This document shows, one piece after another, positions 1-6,300 of a DNA stretch of 8,811 nucleotides. Under the pieces are notes generated by a model. That model was given only the letters and a program-made list of their open reading frames with translations. It was not told the DNA's origin and made no database searches. Made by a program: the position numbers and the translations under genes. The stretch is from positions 1 to 8,811 of the forward strand of contig CALCNO010000126.1 in assembly GCA_937897615.1 (NCBI GenBank). Direction: 5' to 3'. The stretch comes from an uncultured Anaerolineaceae bacterium (lineage in GTDB: Bacteria; Chloroflexota; Anaerolineae; Anaerolineales; Anaerolineaceae). Each line of letters starts with the position of its first letter. The first letter of the stretch is position 1.

Positions 1-686
1 TTGGCGTACTTCACCAGGGTGGGCACGCAGCGCTGCGCCACTGCCTTCACCTCGGCGCCGATCTGGCGCACTTCCTCCAGGTCTGAAGACAGCATCTTGC
101 TGATGGCATGTTCCAGCGCGCGCGCGTTGATCGTCATGCCCACGTTGGCCAGCGCGGCGGCCGGCAGCACAAAGCGGCAGGCATCCACCGCGGTGGATTG
201 CACGCGGCGCTTCCAGGCGGGTTCGCTTTCCTCTTCGCGGCGCGGGCAGTCGGGAGCCAGCACGTTAAAGACGCGCGGGATCAGGCGCCCGTAAAACGCA
301 AAGAGCCGGTCGCACAGGTCGGTATAGCGCGCCAGCAGCGGCGAGCGGTTCAGTTCCGGCGGGGTAAAAAAGGCGTCGCTTTGCCACGTCTGATAGCGCG
401 TGGATTTTTCGGTGTAAGAGGCCAGGCGGTTGGATTCCAGCGTTTCCACGGCCAGCCGCGAGATGTTCTCCAGCGCAATGTGCAGCACGGCGTGTTCCGC
501 CACCGAAGAATGCCCGTAGCCCACCACCCACTTTTCGTTGAACTCGGCGCTCTTCTGCGCGGTCAGTTCGTTGGCGATCTGGTCAAAGGGTTCCGGCGAG
601 CGCGAGGTCTTGGCAAACGCCACGGCAATGGTCTCCGGCGCATAGGCCTGCGAATCCAGCAGGTAGATTCTGGCCTTAGTCTTCAC
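1..686 (-). CDS. ThyX-family protein (FAD-dependent thymidylate synthase-like, divergent), 3' end outside window
   Basis: The frame is open from a GTG at 686 to the window edge, giving 228 visible residues. It resembles flavin-dependent thymidylate synthase ThyX, which methylates dUMP using FAD, NADPH and methylene-tetrahydrofolate. Seen: GHSSVAEH (residues 58-65), an ISRL segment (75-78), SNRLASYTEKSTRY (85-98) at the place of the ThyX signature RHRxxSxNExSxRY, then RFVLP (171-175) and TINAR (185-189), which match the distal nucleotide-binding part of ThyX. The first Arg, the His and the Asn of the signature are replaced (S85, N86, T92), while R87, S90, E93, S95, R97 and Y98 are kept. It may therefore be a non-canonical paralogue rather than a working synthase. 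From memory, long ThyX-like proteins with this ESNRLASYTEKSTRY variant occur in Chloroflexota, so a second domain may lie outside the window. The GTG start overlaps the end of ribF by 11 bases, and AAGGTG lies 7 bases upstream. Family call is fairly sure; activity is not. Confidence 0.8.
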   Translation of the reverse strand, partial: MKTKARIYLLDSQAYAPETIAVAFAKTSRSPEPFDQIANELTAQKSAEFNEKWVVGYGHSSVAEHAVLHIALENISRLAVETLESNRLASYTEKSTRYQTWQSDAFFTPPELNRSPLLARYTDLCDRLFAFYGRLIPRVFNVLAPDCPRREEESEPAWKRRVQSTAVDACRFVLPAAALANVGMTINARALEHAISKMLSSDLEEVRQIGAEVKAVAQRCVPTLVKYA

Positions 687-1596
687 GGAGAAACACCTTG
701 CGCGTGTACTGGATGTCTTTTTTGATCTGCCGCGTCAACTGCGCGGCGTTGGCAAACTTCTTTTCCGGGCGGACGAAATCAATGAATTCCAGCGTCATCT
801 CGCTGTCGTACAGGTCTTGCTCGGTATCCAGCAGGTGCGGCTCCACGCGTGGCTGCGGCAGGGGGTTCTCAAAGGTGGGGCGCACGCCGATGTTGGTGAC
901 GGCCATAGCGTCGCTTTCGTTCATCCAGGCGCGCGTCACGTACACGCCGTTGCCCGGCAGCAAACGCTCCGCGGCGATCTGCAGGTTGGCGGTGGGGAAG
1001 CCCAGCCGGCTGCCGCGGTTTTCGCCGTGCACCACTTTGCCCGGCAGCGTAAAGTGCCGTCCCAGCTTTTGATTCGCCTGGCGGATGCGCCCTTCGGCCA
1101 GGTCCTGGCGGATCTGGCTGGATGAGATGAGGTTCGGCCCGTCCAGTTTTGGCGCCACCACCTCAAGCTCAAAGCTCATCTGCGCGCCGAGCGCCTGCAG
1201 GGCATCAATGTTGCCCAGGCGGTCTTTGCCCAGGGCAAAGTTGCTGCCGGCGGCCAGCCACACAAAATGGGTGTGATCCTGCACTACCTGCAGAAATTCC
1301 GCTGCCGAAAGGCCGGCGAGGTGCTGGTTGAATTCCAATGTGATCACGCGATCCACGCCGCAGTTCTTGATCAGCTGGGCGCGCTCCTCCGGGAAGGTGA
1401 GGGCGTAGCGCCCGTCGGCGCGGCCAAAGTACACTGCCGGCAGCGGCCAAAAGGTGATCACCACTGCTTGCAGGCCGTGCTTGCGGGCATGCGCAACGAG
1501 GGTGGTAAAGAGGTGCTGGTGGCCCAGGTGGACGCCGTCGAAGGCGCCGATGGTGATGGCAGACTGCCGGGAGGGGGATGCGGGGGGAATTGGCAT
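676..1596 (-). CDS. ribF: Bifunctional riboflavin kinase / FMN adenylyltransferase (FAD synthetase) RibF
   Basis: 306 residues, the usual length for bacterial RibF, which phosphorylates riboflavin to FMN and adenylates FMN to FAD in the cytoplasm. The N-terminal adenylyltransferase domain shows GAFDGVHLGHQ (residues 17-27) with the HxGH nucleotidyltransferase motif, and ISSSQIRQ (157-164). The C-terminal riboflavin kinase domain shows GKVVHGENRGSRLGFPTANL (186-205; the FPTANL Thr/Asn are active-site residues), GNGVYV (215-220), TNIGVRPTF (234-242) and the VEPHLLD segment (251-257) holding the catalytic Glu. The usual TFxPHP motif reads TFWPLP (48-53), with His replaced by Leu. I chose the ATG at 1596 because it sits just before the first strand of the fold. 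A GTG at 1623 would add nine residues but also has no Shine-Dalgarno sequence. A TATAAT lies six bases before the ATG, so the transcript may be leaderless. The gene overlaps the downstream ThyX-like gene and probably forms an operon with it. Confidence 0.95.
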   Translation of the reverse strand: MPIPPASPSRQSAITIGAFDGVHLGHQHLFTTLVAHARKHGLQAVVITFWPLPAVYFGRADGRYALTFPEERAQLIKNCGVDRVITLEFNQHLAGLSAAEFLQVVQDHTHFVWLAAGSNFALGKDRLGNIDALQALGAQMSFELEVVAPKLDGPNLISSSQIRQDLAEGRIRQANQKLGRHFTLPGKVVHGENRGSRLGFPTANLQIAAERLLPGNGVYVTRAWMNESDAMAVTNIGVRPTFENPLPQPRVEPHLLDTEQDLYDSEMTLEFIDFVRPEKKFANAAQLTRQIKKDIQYTRKVFLRED

Positions 1597-1639
1597 GGCT
1601 TTATTATATGAGATATTCTGCACTCAAATAGGGTATGAT
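1590..1639 (+). promoter_or_regulatory. Candidate promoter region of the lipoprotein gene
   Basis: Two weak options are visible. One is TATGAT at 1634-1639 (5 of 6 to the -10 consensus, but no convincing -35). The other is TTGGCA at 1590-1595, which overlaps the ribF start codon, paired with TATTCT at 1614-1619 (spacer 18). A promoter must lie in this short divergent gap if the gene is transcribed on its own, but which one is used cannot be decided from sequence. Confidence 0.3.
1603..1608 (-). promoter_or_regulatory. Candidate -10 box of ribF (leaderless arrangement)
   Basis: A perfect TATAAT on the minus strand is followed by AAAGCC and then the ribF ATG. Transcription would be expected to start at or within a base or two of that ATG. 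No good -35 is seen at 16-18 bases spacing (the best is an AT-rich hexamer). No Shine-Dalgarno sequence is visible before the ATG, which fits a leaderless message. Confidence 0.5.
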
Positions 1640-1654
1640 AGAGCAGAATCACGT

Positions 1655-1660
1655 GGAGGT
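1655..1660 (+). promoter_or_regulatory. Ribosome binding site of the lipoprotein gene
   Basis: GGAGGT lies three bases before ATG 1664 and fixes this start. The upstream in-frame ATG at 1454 would run antisense through ribF and would add 70 residues ahead of the signal peptide. Confidence 0.8.
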
Positions 1661-1663
1661 ACT

Positions 1664-2044
1664 ATGAAAAGAAGTTGGATCGTTTTTGCAGCCGCATTGC
1701 TGCTGGCAATGCTCCTCTTGGCGGGGTGCTCAAACGGGGCTGCACCTGCCACCACCGCTCCTACTGCGGCGCCCGCTACCGCCGAGAATGCCACGCCGCC
1801 TGCCGGTGCAAGCGAGGCCGCGCCCGCAGCCAGCCCCACCGCCGCCGTGCTGGATGACGCGCAGATGCAGGCGTTGATCCTGGAAAAACTTCTGGGGCAT
1901 CACTCCATTGATATTATCCTCAGCGCGCGCCACACCCGCGAAGAGTGGAACACCACGCTGGACCGCATGATTGCCCGCGGTGCGCCCATCTCCGATGCGG
2001 AAAAGCAGCTCATCATCGACTGGCTGCTTTCGCGCGGCAACTAA
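1664..2044 (+). CDS. Small lipoprotein with a heme-less cytochrome-c-like C-terminal domain (hypothetical)
   Basis: 126 residues. A lipoprotein signal peptide is clear: KR after the start, a hydrophobic stretch (residues 5-20), then the lipobox L19-A20-G21-C22, so Cys22 would be lipidated and the protein anchored outside the cytoplasmic membrane. Residues 23-62 form an Ala/Thr/Pro-rich flexible linker. Residues 64-126 form a small helical domain with TREEWNTTLDRMIARG (91-106) and DAEKQLIIDWL (111-121). This pattern resembles the C-terminal part of small class I-like cytochrome c domains, normally preceded by CxxCH. Here the matching place reads LLGHH (76-80), with no Cys in the domain, so covalent heme binding is not expected. 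The gene is convergent with truB, divergent from ribF, and shares a bidirectional terminator with truB. The coding region and signal peptide are well supported. The cytochrome-like relationship is my reading of the pattern, and the function is unknown. Confidence 0.85.
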   Translation: MKRSWIVFAAALLLAMLLLAGCSNGAAPATTAPTAAPATAENATPPAGASEAAPAASPTAAVLDDAQMQALILEKLLGHHSIDIILSARHTREEWNTTLDRMIARGAPISDAEKQLIIDWLLSRGN

Positions 2045-2062
2045 CATTTGATTGGACAATCA

Positions 2063-2089
2063 AAAGAGCCTTGCACTGCAAGGCTCTTT
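2063..2089. terminator. Bidirectional intrinsic terminator between the lipoprotein gene and truB
   Basis: A perfect inverted repeat, AAAGAGCCTTGC - ACT - GCAAGGCTCTTT, has a 12-bp stem and 3-base loop. It lies 18 bases after the plus-strand lipoprotein stop and 19 bases after the minus-strand truB stop. The A-rich and T-rich stem ends give a U-run in both directions, UUUU when read on the minus strand. It likely ends both the nusA-truB operon and the lipoprotein transcript. Confidence 0.88.
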
Positions 2090-2108
2090 GCGTTTGCATC
2101 TTGTGCCC

Positions 2109-3026
2109 TCAGGAGAAGAACACCTTTTTGGGCTGCCATTCCATCTTTTCGGTGTCCAGTTCCATCAGCGCCACCAGTTCGCCCTGCTCGCTGATGCCGC
2201 AGGCGCGCGGGCCGGCGCCCTCAGCCGCAGCGATGCGGTGCCCGTGGCGGATGGCGTCCATCTGCTCAAAGGTGAGGTTGATGGCGGGCCAGTCCGTCAG
2301 CGCCTCGGCGGCGGGGATGAGGTACTGGTACCACGAGCCGTCAATGAAGGCTTCGTTGAGTTTGCGCAGGGGGATGGCATCGCGCAGGGTAAAGCGCCCG
2401 TTCTTGGTGCGCCGCAGCCCGGTGAGGGTGGCGCCGCAGCCCAGCCGCTGCCCCAGGTCGTGCGCCAGAGAGCGCACATACGTGCCGGAAGAGCAGTTGA
2501 CGTCGATGACCACTTCGGGGGGCGCCCATTCCAGCAATTCCAGGCTGTACACGTCAATGATGCGCGGCTCCAGTTCCACCTCTTCGCCGGCGCGCGCCAT
2601 CTCGTAGGCTTTGCGCCCCTGCACCTTGATGGCCGAATAGGGCGGCGGCACCTGCTCGATGCGCCCCACGAACTTTTGCAGTTCGGTGTTGAATTGTTCC
2701 TCGGTCACGTCGATGGGACTTTGCGAGGTGGTTCTGCCGTCGCCATCGTAGGTGTCGGTGGTGGTGCCCAGTTGGATCACTGCCTGGTAGCGCTTGTCGG
2801 AGGCGGCCACGTACTCGCTCAGGCGCACCGCCGGCCCGATCAGCACCACCAGCACACCGGAGGCACGCGGGTCGAGCGTGCCGGTGTGCCCGGCGCGGCG
2901 GATGTTGGTACCGCGGCGAATGGCTTGCACCACATCGTGCGAGGTCATGCCAACGGGTTTGTCCACCACCAGCACGCCGGAGATCGCATTCTTAACATCA
3001 TAACTGGTGTTCTGGTTATCGTTCAT
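2109..3026 (-). CDS. truB: tRNA pseudouridine(55) synthase TruB
   Basis: 305 residues, the normal length. TruB converts U55 in the T-loop of tRNAs to pseudouridine and also acts as a tRNA folding chaperone. Seen: GVLVVDKPVGMTSHDVV (residues 17-33), the catalytic loop GHTGTLDP (46-53) with the nucleophile Asp52, DKRYQA (77-82) with the conserved Tyr80, PPPYSAIKVQGRKAYEMAR (127-145), and CSSGTYVRSLAHDLG (178-192). The C-terminal portion (about 245-305) corresponds to the PUA-like region found in longer TruBs. The ATG at 3026 overlaps the DHH gene stop by 11 bases, and GGAG sits six bases upstream inside the DHH coding region, implying translational coupling. It is the last gene of the nusA operon; the terminator at 2063-2089 follows. 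Confidence 0.97.
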   Translation of the reverse strand: MNDNQNTSYDVKNAISGVLVVDKPVGMTSHDVVQAIRRGTNIRRAGHTGTLDPRASGVLVVLIGPAVRLSEYVAASDKRYQAVIQLGTTTDTYDGDGRTTSQSPIDVTEEQFNTELQKFVGRIEQVPPPYSAIKVQGRKAYEMARAGEEVELEPRIIDVYSLELLEWAPPEVVIDVNCSSGTYVRSLAHDLGQRLGCGATLTGLRRTKNGRFTLRDAIPLRKLNEAFIDGSWYQYLIPAAEALTDWPAINLTFEQMDAIRHGHRIAAAEGAGPRACGISEQGELVALMELDTEKMEWQPKKVFFS

Positions 3027-4041
3027 TCGCTGCTCCGTTCCTTGTTCCTTGGTCTCCCCTTTTGGCTTTTATCTCCAATGAATGCAGATAGGAAAGAGTT
3101 CGTTCCACAACGGTCTTCTCAATATCGCCCAGGCTGCCGTGCATTTCGGCGCCGGCTGCACCGGGGTGCCCGCCGCCATTGAATTCACTGGCGAGGACGC
3201 TTACATCCGCTCCAGGAACTGCGCGCCAGCTGATCTTGGTTTTTGTTGTACTTTGCTCAACGAATAGAACAGAAATACGGGCCTCTTCAATGGATGAAAG
3301 CACGTTCGTAAGATCGGCATCATCATCTAATTTATACCCCGAATTACGGCGGTCTTCAAGTGTCAAAGATGTCCAGACAACTCCATCCTTGCGCTGCATG
3401 CGTGCCAGGGCGTAGCCCCAGTATTTGGCAGCATTGTACGGCCGCGTGACCAGGGCCTTGTTGTAAAGCGCATACAGGTCGGCGCCGCTGCGCATCAACT
3501 CGGCTGAAATTTCCAGCGCACGGCGGTTGGTGTTGGAGGTGCGGAAACCGATGGAATCGCTGAGAATGCCGGAGAGCAGCGCGCTGGCCACTTGCTCATC
3601 AATTGCCAGCCCCAGTTGCGGCAGCAGATCGGCCAGGATGGCGCAGGTGGCCACCGCTTCTGGCTGGATGTAGTTGATGCGCCCAAAGCGCTCGTTGGTG
3701 ATGTGATGGTCAATATTGATGTCCAGCGCGGCGCCTTCCGGCAGGCCGCGGCTGCGCTTGAGGTCGGCGCAATCCAGCGAGACGTACACAGCGCACGGGC
3801 TTTCAAAGCTCTTTTGCACCAGCTCTGACCCCGCCAGGTGGCGGAAGGTGCGCGACATGCCGGTGGGCAGTACCATTTGCACTGCCTTGCCTTTGGCGTG
3901 CAACGCCAGCCCCAGCCCCAGCAGCGAGCCGATGGCGTCGCCGTCCGGGCGTACGTGGGTGACAATGCCGATACTGCCAGCATGCTCCAGCACCTGTCGC
4001 ATCTCTGCGATGAGAAGACTACTGCTTTTTTCGGCTTTCAT
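3016..4041 (-). CDS. nrnA: DHH/DHHA1 phosphoesterase, NrnA-like (nanoRNase / pAp phosphatase)
   Basis: 341 residues, matching NrnA-type DHH phosphoesterases, which degrade very short RNAs and/or dephosphorylate pAp (3'-phosphoadenosine 5'-phosphate) with two divalent metals. The N-terminal DHH domain shows THVRPDGDAIGS (residues 28-39) with metal-binding Asp33 and Asp35, LDCAD (89-93), the name-giving DHH (111-113), and GILSDSIGF (158-166). The C-terminal DHHA1 domain ends with GGGHPGAAG (289-297), the substrate-binding glycine motif. I chose ATG 4041 because it gives one N-terminal helix before the first strand, as in the family. The same frame is open further upstream, through rbfA, but encodes nothing family-like there. 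This start overlaps rbfA by 23 bases and lacks a good Shine-Dalgarno. A downstream ATG at 4005 would avoid the overlap but trims the first helix. Substrate (nanoRNA, pAp or cyclic dinucleotide products) cannot be read from sequence. Confidence 0.93.
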   Translation of the reverse strand: MKAEKSSSLLIAEMRQVLEHAGSIGIVTHVRPDGDAIGSLLGLGLALHAKGKAVQMVLPTGMSRTFRHLAGSELVQKSFESPCAVYVSLDCADLKRSRGLPEGAALDINIDHHITNERFGRINYIQPEAVATCAILADLLPQLGLAIDEQVASALLSGILSDSIGFRTSNTNRRALEISAELMRSGADLYALYNKALVTRPYNAAKYWGYALARMQRKDGVVWTSLTLEDRRNSGYKLDDDADLTNVLSSIEEARISVLFVEQSTTKTKISWRAVPGADVSVLASEFNGGGHPGAAGAEMHGSLGDIEKTVVERTLSYLHSLEIKAKRGDQGTRNGAANER

Positions 4042-4390
4042 CTTCTTGTTTGATCTGATGCAGCAGTTGTTCAATGCGGTCGGCTTTTTCAGGGGTGGGA
4101 TCCCAGTGAAAGCGCAAGCGCGGGAAGGAACGCAGTTCAATGCGCTCCGCCAGCATCTTGCGCATGAAGCCGCTGGCGCTTTCCAGCCCCTGCAGGATTT
4201 CTTTTTCGCGGGCGCTGCCTTCCACCGCCGAAACGTAAATTTCTGCATAGGAAAGCTCGCGGTCTACCTTTACGCCTGTAACAGAAACGCCGGTGAGGCG
4301 GTAATCGCGGATTTCACCTTTGACGAGCATGGTGGACAGTTCCTGCCCGATGCGGTCCCCAATGCGTGAGAGTCTTAAGGGAGATGGCAT
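4019..4390 (-). CDS. rbfA: 30S ribosome-binding factor RbfA
   Basis: 123 residues, a usual RbfA length. RbfA binds immature 30S subunits and helps 16S rRNA 5'-end maturation, notably in the cold. The single type-II KH-like fold is recognisable from SRIGDRIGQELS (residues 8-19), VSVTGVKVDRELSYAEIYVS (35-54), SASGFMRKMLAERIELRSFP (71-90) and LRFHWDPTPEKADRIEQLL (92-110). Longer translations from ATG 4492 would overlap the infB C-terminus and add 34 residues unlike RbfA, so ATG 4390 is preferred. It lies 20 bases after the infB stop, with only a weak purine run (AGAAAG) as a ribosome site, which suggests coupling with infB translation. The last codons overlap the DHH gene. Confidence 0.96.
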   Translation of the reverse strand: MPSPLRLSRIGDRIGQELSTMLVKGEIRDYRLTGVSVTGVKVDRELSYAEIYVSAVEGSAREKEILQGLESASGFMRKMLAERIELRSFPRLRFHWDPTPEKADRIEQLLHQIKQEDESRKKQ

Positions 4391-4410
4391 GGCAATTCTT
4401 TCTGCCGGGG

Positions 4411-6195
4411 TTAGCCGGCTTTTTCCAGTACGTAGGCTTCCAGCAGGTCGCCCTCTTGCAGGTCGTTGAACCCCTTGAGCGAAACGCCGCATTCAAAGCC
4501 CTGGCGCACTTCCTTCACATCGTCTTTTTCGTGTTTCAGTGAAGAAACCTCGCCGTCAAAGACTTTGGTGCCGTTGCGCATCACGCGGATGCGCGTATTG
4601 CGGCGCAGCTCGCCCTGCAGCACGCGGCAGCCGGCGATGGTGCCCACCTTGTTGATCTTGAAGATGGCGCGCACCTGGGCCTGGCCCACGTTCACTTCTT
4701 TCACTTCCGGCTCCAGCATACCCTTGAGGGCTTTCTCAATGTCTTCCAGCATCCGGTAGATGATCTCGTACACGCGGATGGAGACGTTCTGCTGGTCGGC
4801 CAGGTTGTTGGCGGCGCTGTCGGCTTCCACATTGAAGCCCAGCACAATCGCCTTGCTGGCTGCGGCCAGCATGATGTCGCTTTCGCTGATGTTGCCGGTT
4901 TCGGCGTGGATGAGGTTGATCTTGATGTCGCCCTTGCTCAGCTCGTTGAGCGAGTTGGTGATGGGTTCCAGCGAGCCTTGCACATCCACCTTGAGGATGA
5001 TGGGCAGTTCTTTCACCTCGCCGGCCTGCACCTTCTCAAACAACTGCTCCAGGGTGATCTTGGTGGCAGTGGATTGCTTCTGCGCTTTTTCATCCAAACG
5101 CTGCTGGATGATGGCGCGCGCTTCCTTCTCGCTGGCAACCACTTCGAATACATCGCCGGCAGGGGGAACTTCACTGAGGCCCAGCACCTGCACCGGAACC
5201 GAAGGCCCGGCTGTGCTGATCTTTTTGCCGCTAAAGCCGAACATGGCGCGGATCTTGCCGTAGGTGCTGCCCGCCAGGATGGTATCGCCATCCTTGAGTG
5301 TGCCGTTTTGCACCAGCAGGGTGGCCACCACCCCGCGCGATTTTTCGATCTGCGCTTCGATGACGGTGCCAAAGACCTTGCCGCCGGGGTTGGCCAGAAT
5401 TTCCATACTGTCGCTGGTGAGCAAAATGGCTTCCAGCAGGTCTTCCAGGCCTTTCTTCTGCTTGGCTGAGACGGGGATCACCAGGGTGTTGCCGTCCCAT
5501 TCATCCGGCACCAGGCCCAGTTCCGCCAGTTGGTGCTTGACGAAATCGGGGTTGGCGTCTGGGCGGTCGATCTTGTTGAGCGCCACGATGATGGGCACCC
5601 GCGCAGCTTTGGCGTGGGCAATGGCTTCTTTGGTTTGCGGCATCACGCCGTCTTCCGCTGCCACCACCAGAATGACAATATCGGCGCCGTGGGCACCGCG
5701 CGCGCGCATGGCCGTAAAAGCGGCATGGCCGGGGGTATCCAAAAAGGTGATCTGGCGGCCCTTCTGTTCCACCTGGTAGGCGCCGATGTGCTGGGTGATG
5801 CCGCCGGCCTCACCACTGGCAACGTTGGTGTGGCGGATGGCGTCCAGCAGGGTGGTCTTGCCGTGATCCACATGCCCCAGGATGGTGACCACCGCCGGGC
5901 GTTTGACCAGTTTCTTGGGGTCTTCGGCCATGATGATGCGGCGCCACAGGGGAACTTCACCTGCCTCTTCCACTTGGGTTTCTTCGGCGCTCTTCTCAGG
6001 GATGGCCTCAAAGCCCAGCTCGGCGGCCACAATGGCAGCCGTATCAAAGTCGATCATCTGATTGATGTTGGCCATCACACCATTGGCCATGAGGATTTTA
6101 ATGACCTGAATGGGGCTGGCGTTCATCTTCTGCGCCAGATCCCGAACGGTGAGACTCACCGGAAATTCAATTGTCTTGCTTTGGTCCTCGCCCAT
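4411..6195 (-). CDS. infB: Translation initiation factor IF-2
   Basis: 594 residues. IF2 is the GTPase that brings fMet-tRNA to the 30S P site and promotes subunit joining. The IF2N domain is at about residues 10-60. The G domain has P-loop GHVDHGKT (107-114), G2 GGITQHIGAY (131-140), G3 DTPGH (153-157), G4 NKID (207-210) and G5 SAK (243-245). Domain II (about 270-355), the domain III region (about 395-470) and the C-terminal fMet-tRNA-binding barrel (about 500-590) follow, ending GDLLEAYVLEKAG. It is short compared with E. coli (890) or B. subtilis (716), because it has a single IF2N domain and lacks the long basic linker. The start ATG has a strong AGGAGGT five bases upstream, and an in-frame TGA at 6247-6249 with no start codon between rules out a longer N-terminus. 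The initiator tRNA it uses lies at the window's right edge. Confidence 0.98.
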   Translation of the reverse strand: MGEDQSKTIEFPVSLTVRDLAQKMNASPIQVIKILMANGVMANINQMIDFDTAAIVAAELGFEAIPEKSAEETQVEEAGEVPLWRRIIMAEDPKKLVKRPAVVTILGHVDHGKTTLLDAIRHTNVASGEAGGITQHIGAYQVEQKGRQITFLDTPGHAAFTAMRARGAHGADIVILVVAAEDGVMPQTKEAIAHAKAARVPIIVALNKIDRPDANPDFVKHQLAELGLVPDEWDGNTLVIPVSAKQKKGLEDLLEAILLTSDSMEILANPGGKVFGTVIEAQIEKSRGVVATLLVQNGTLKDGDTILAGSTYGKIRAMFGFSGKKISTAGPSVPVQVLGLSEVPPAGDVFEVVASEKEARAIIQQRLDEKAQKQSTATKITLEQLFEKVQAGEVKELPIILKVDVQGSLEPITNSLNELSKGDIKINLIHAETGNISESDIMLAAASKAIVLGFNVEADSAANNLADQQNVSIRVYEIIYRMLEDIEKALKGMLEPEVKEVNVGQAQVRAIFKINKVGTIAGCRVLQGELRRNTRIRVMRNGTKVFDGEVSSLKHEKDDVKEVRQGFECGVSLKGFNDLQEGDLLEAYVLEKAG

Positions 6196-6300
6196 AATGC
6201 ACCTCCTAAAAATGTGCCCCCCGATGTTTCTTGCTTTGCTTTCCGATCAACCCGTCAAGCAAGAGCGGCCCCCGGTACTTCTGAGCAAGTGAGGTTCAGG
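6196..6300 (-). other. ylxR-infB spacer with a short inverted repeat
   Basis: 105 bases without a gene, the only sizeable gap inside the operon. Besides the infB ribosome site it contains an 8-bp inverted repeat, TCTTGCTT at 6229-6236 and its complement AAGCAAGA at 6257-6264, with a 20-base loop. A TTGACG occurs on the minus strand in the loop-side arm, but no -10 follows at normal spacing, so I do not call a promoter. ylxQ (an L7Ae-like protein gene) often occupies this place in Firmicutes and is absent. Confidence 0.4.
6201..6207 (-). promoter_or_regulatory. Strong ribosome binding site of infB
   Basis: AGGAGGT on the minus strand, five bases before the infB ATG, is the best Shine-Dalgarno in the operon. 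It settles the start and gives infB its own initiation site rather than reliance on read-through from ylxR. Confidence 0.9.

Noticed and set aside
1..725. Plus-strand reading frames at the left edge
   Set aside because: They are antisense to the ThyX-like gene, whose frame is open over the whole stretch and matches family motifs.
1597..1623. GTG 1623 as the ribF start
   Set aside because: It has no ribosome site, would place the TATAAT inside the gene, and adds residues not expected before the first strand of the fold.
2052..3182. A 376-codon plus-strand reading frame antisense to truB
   Set aside because: It mirrors the codon pattern of truB in GC-rich DNA, starts inside the terminator spacer, has no ribosome site, and its translation shows no recognisable domain. 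TruB on the other strand is unmistakable.
4042..4248. N-terminal extension of the DHH protein through rbfA
   Set aside because: The extra 69 residues are an out-of-frame reading of rbfA. The DHH fold begins shortly after ATG 4041.
4391..4492. N-terminal extension of RbfA into infB
   Set aside because: The extra 34 residues overlap the conserved IF2 C-terminus and do not resemble RbfA, which begins normally at 4390.
6247..6261. TTGACG-containing segment as an internal infB promoter
   Set aside because: No -10-like hexamer lies 15-19 bases downstream on the minus strand.
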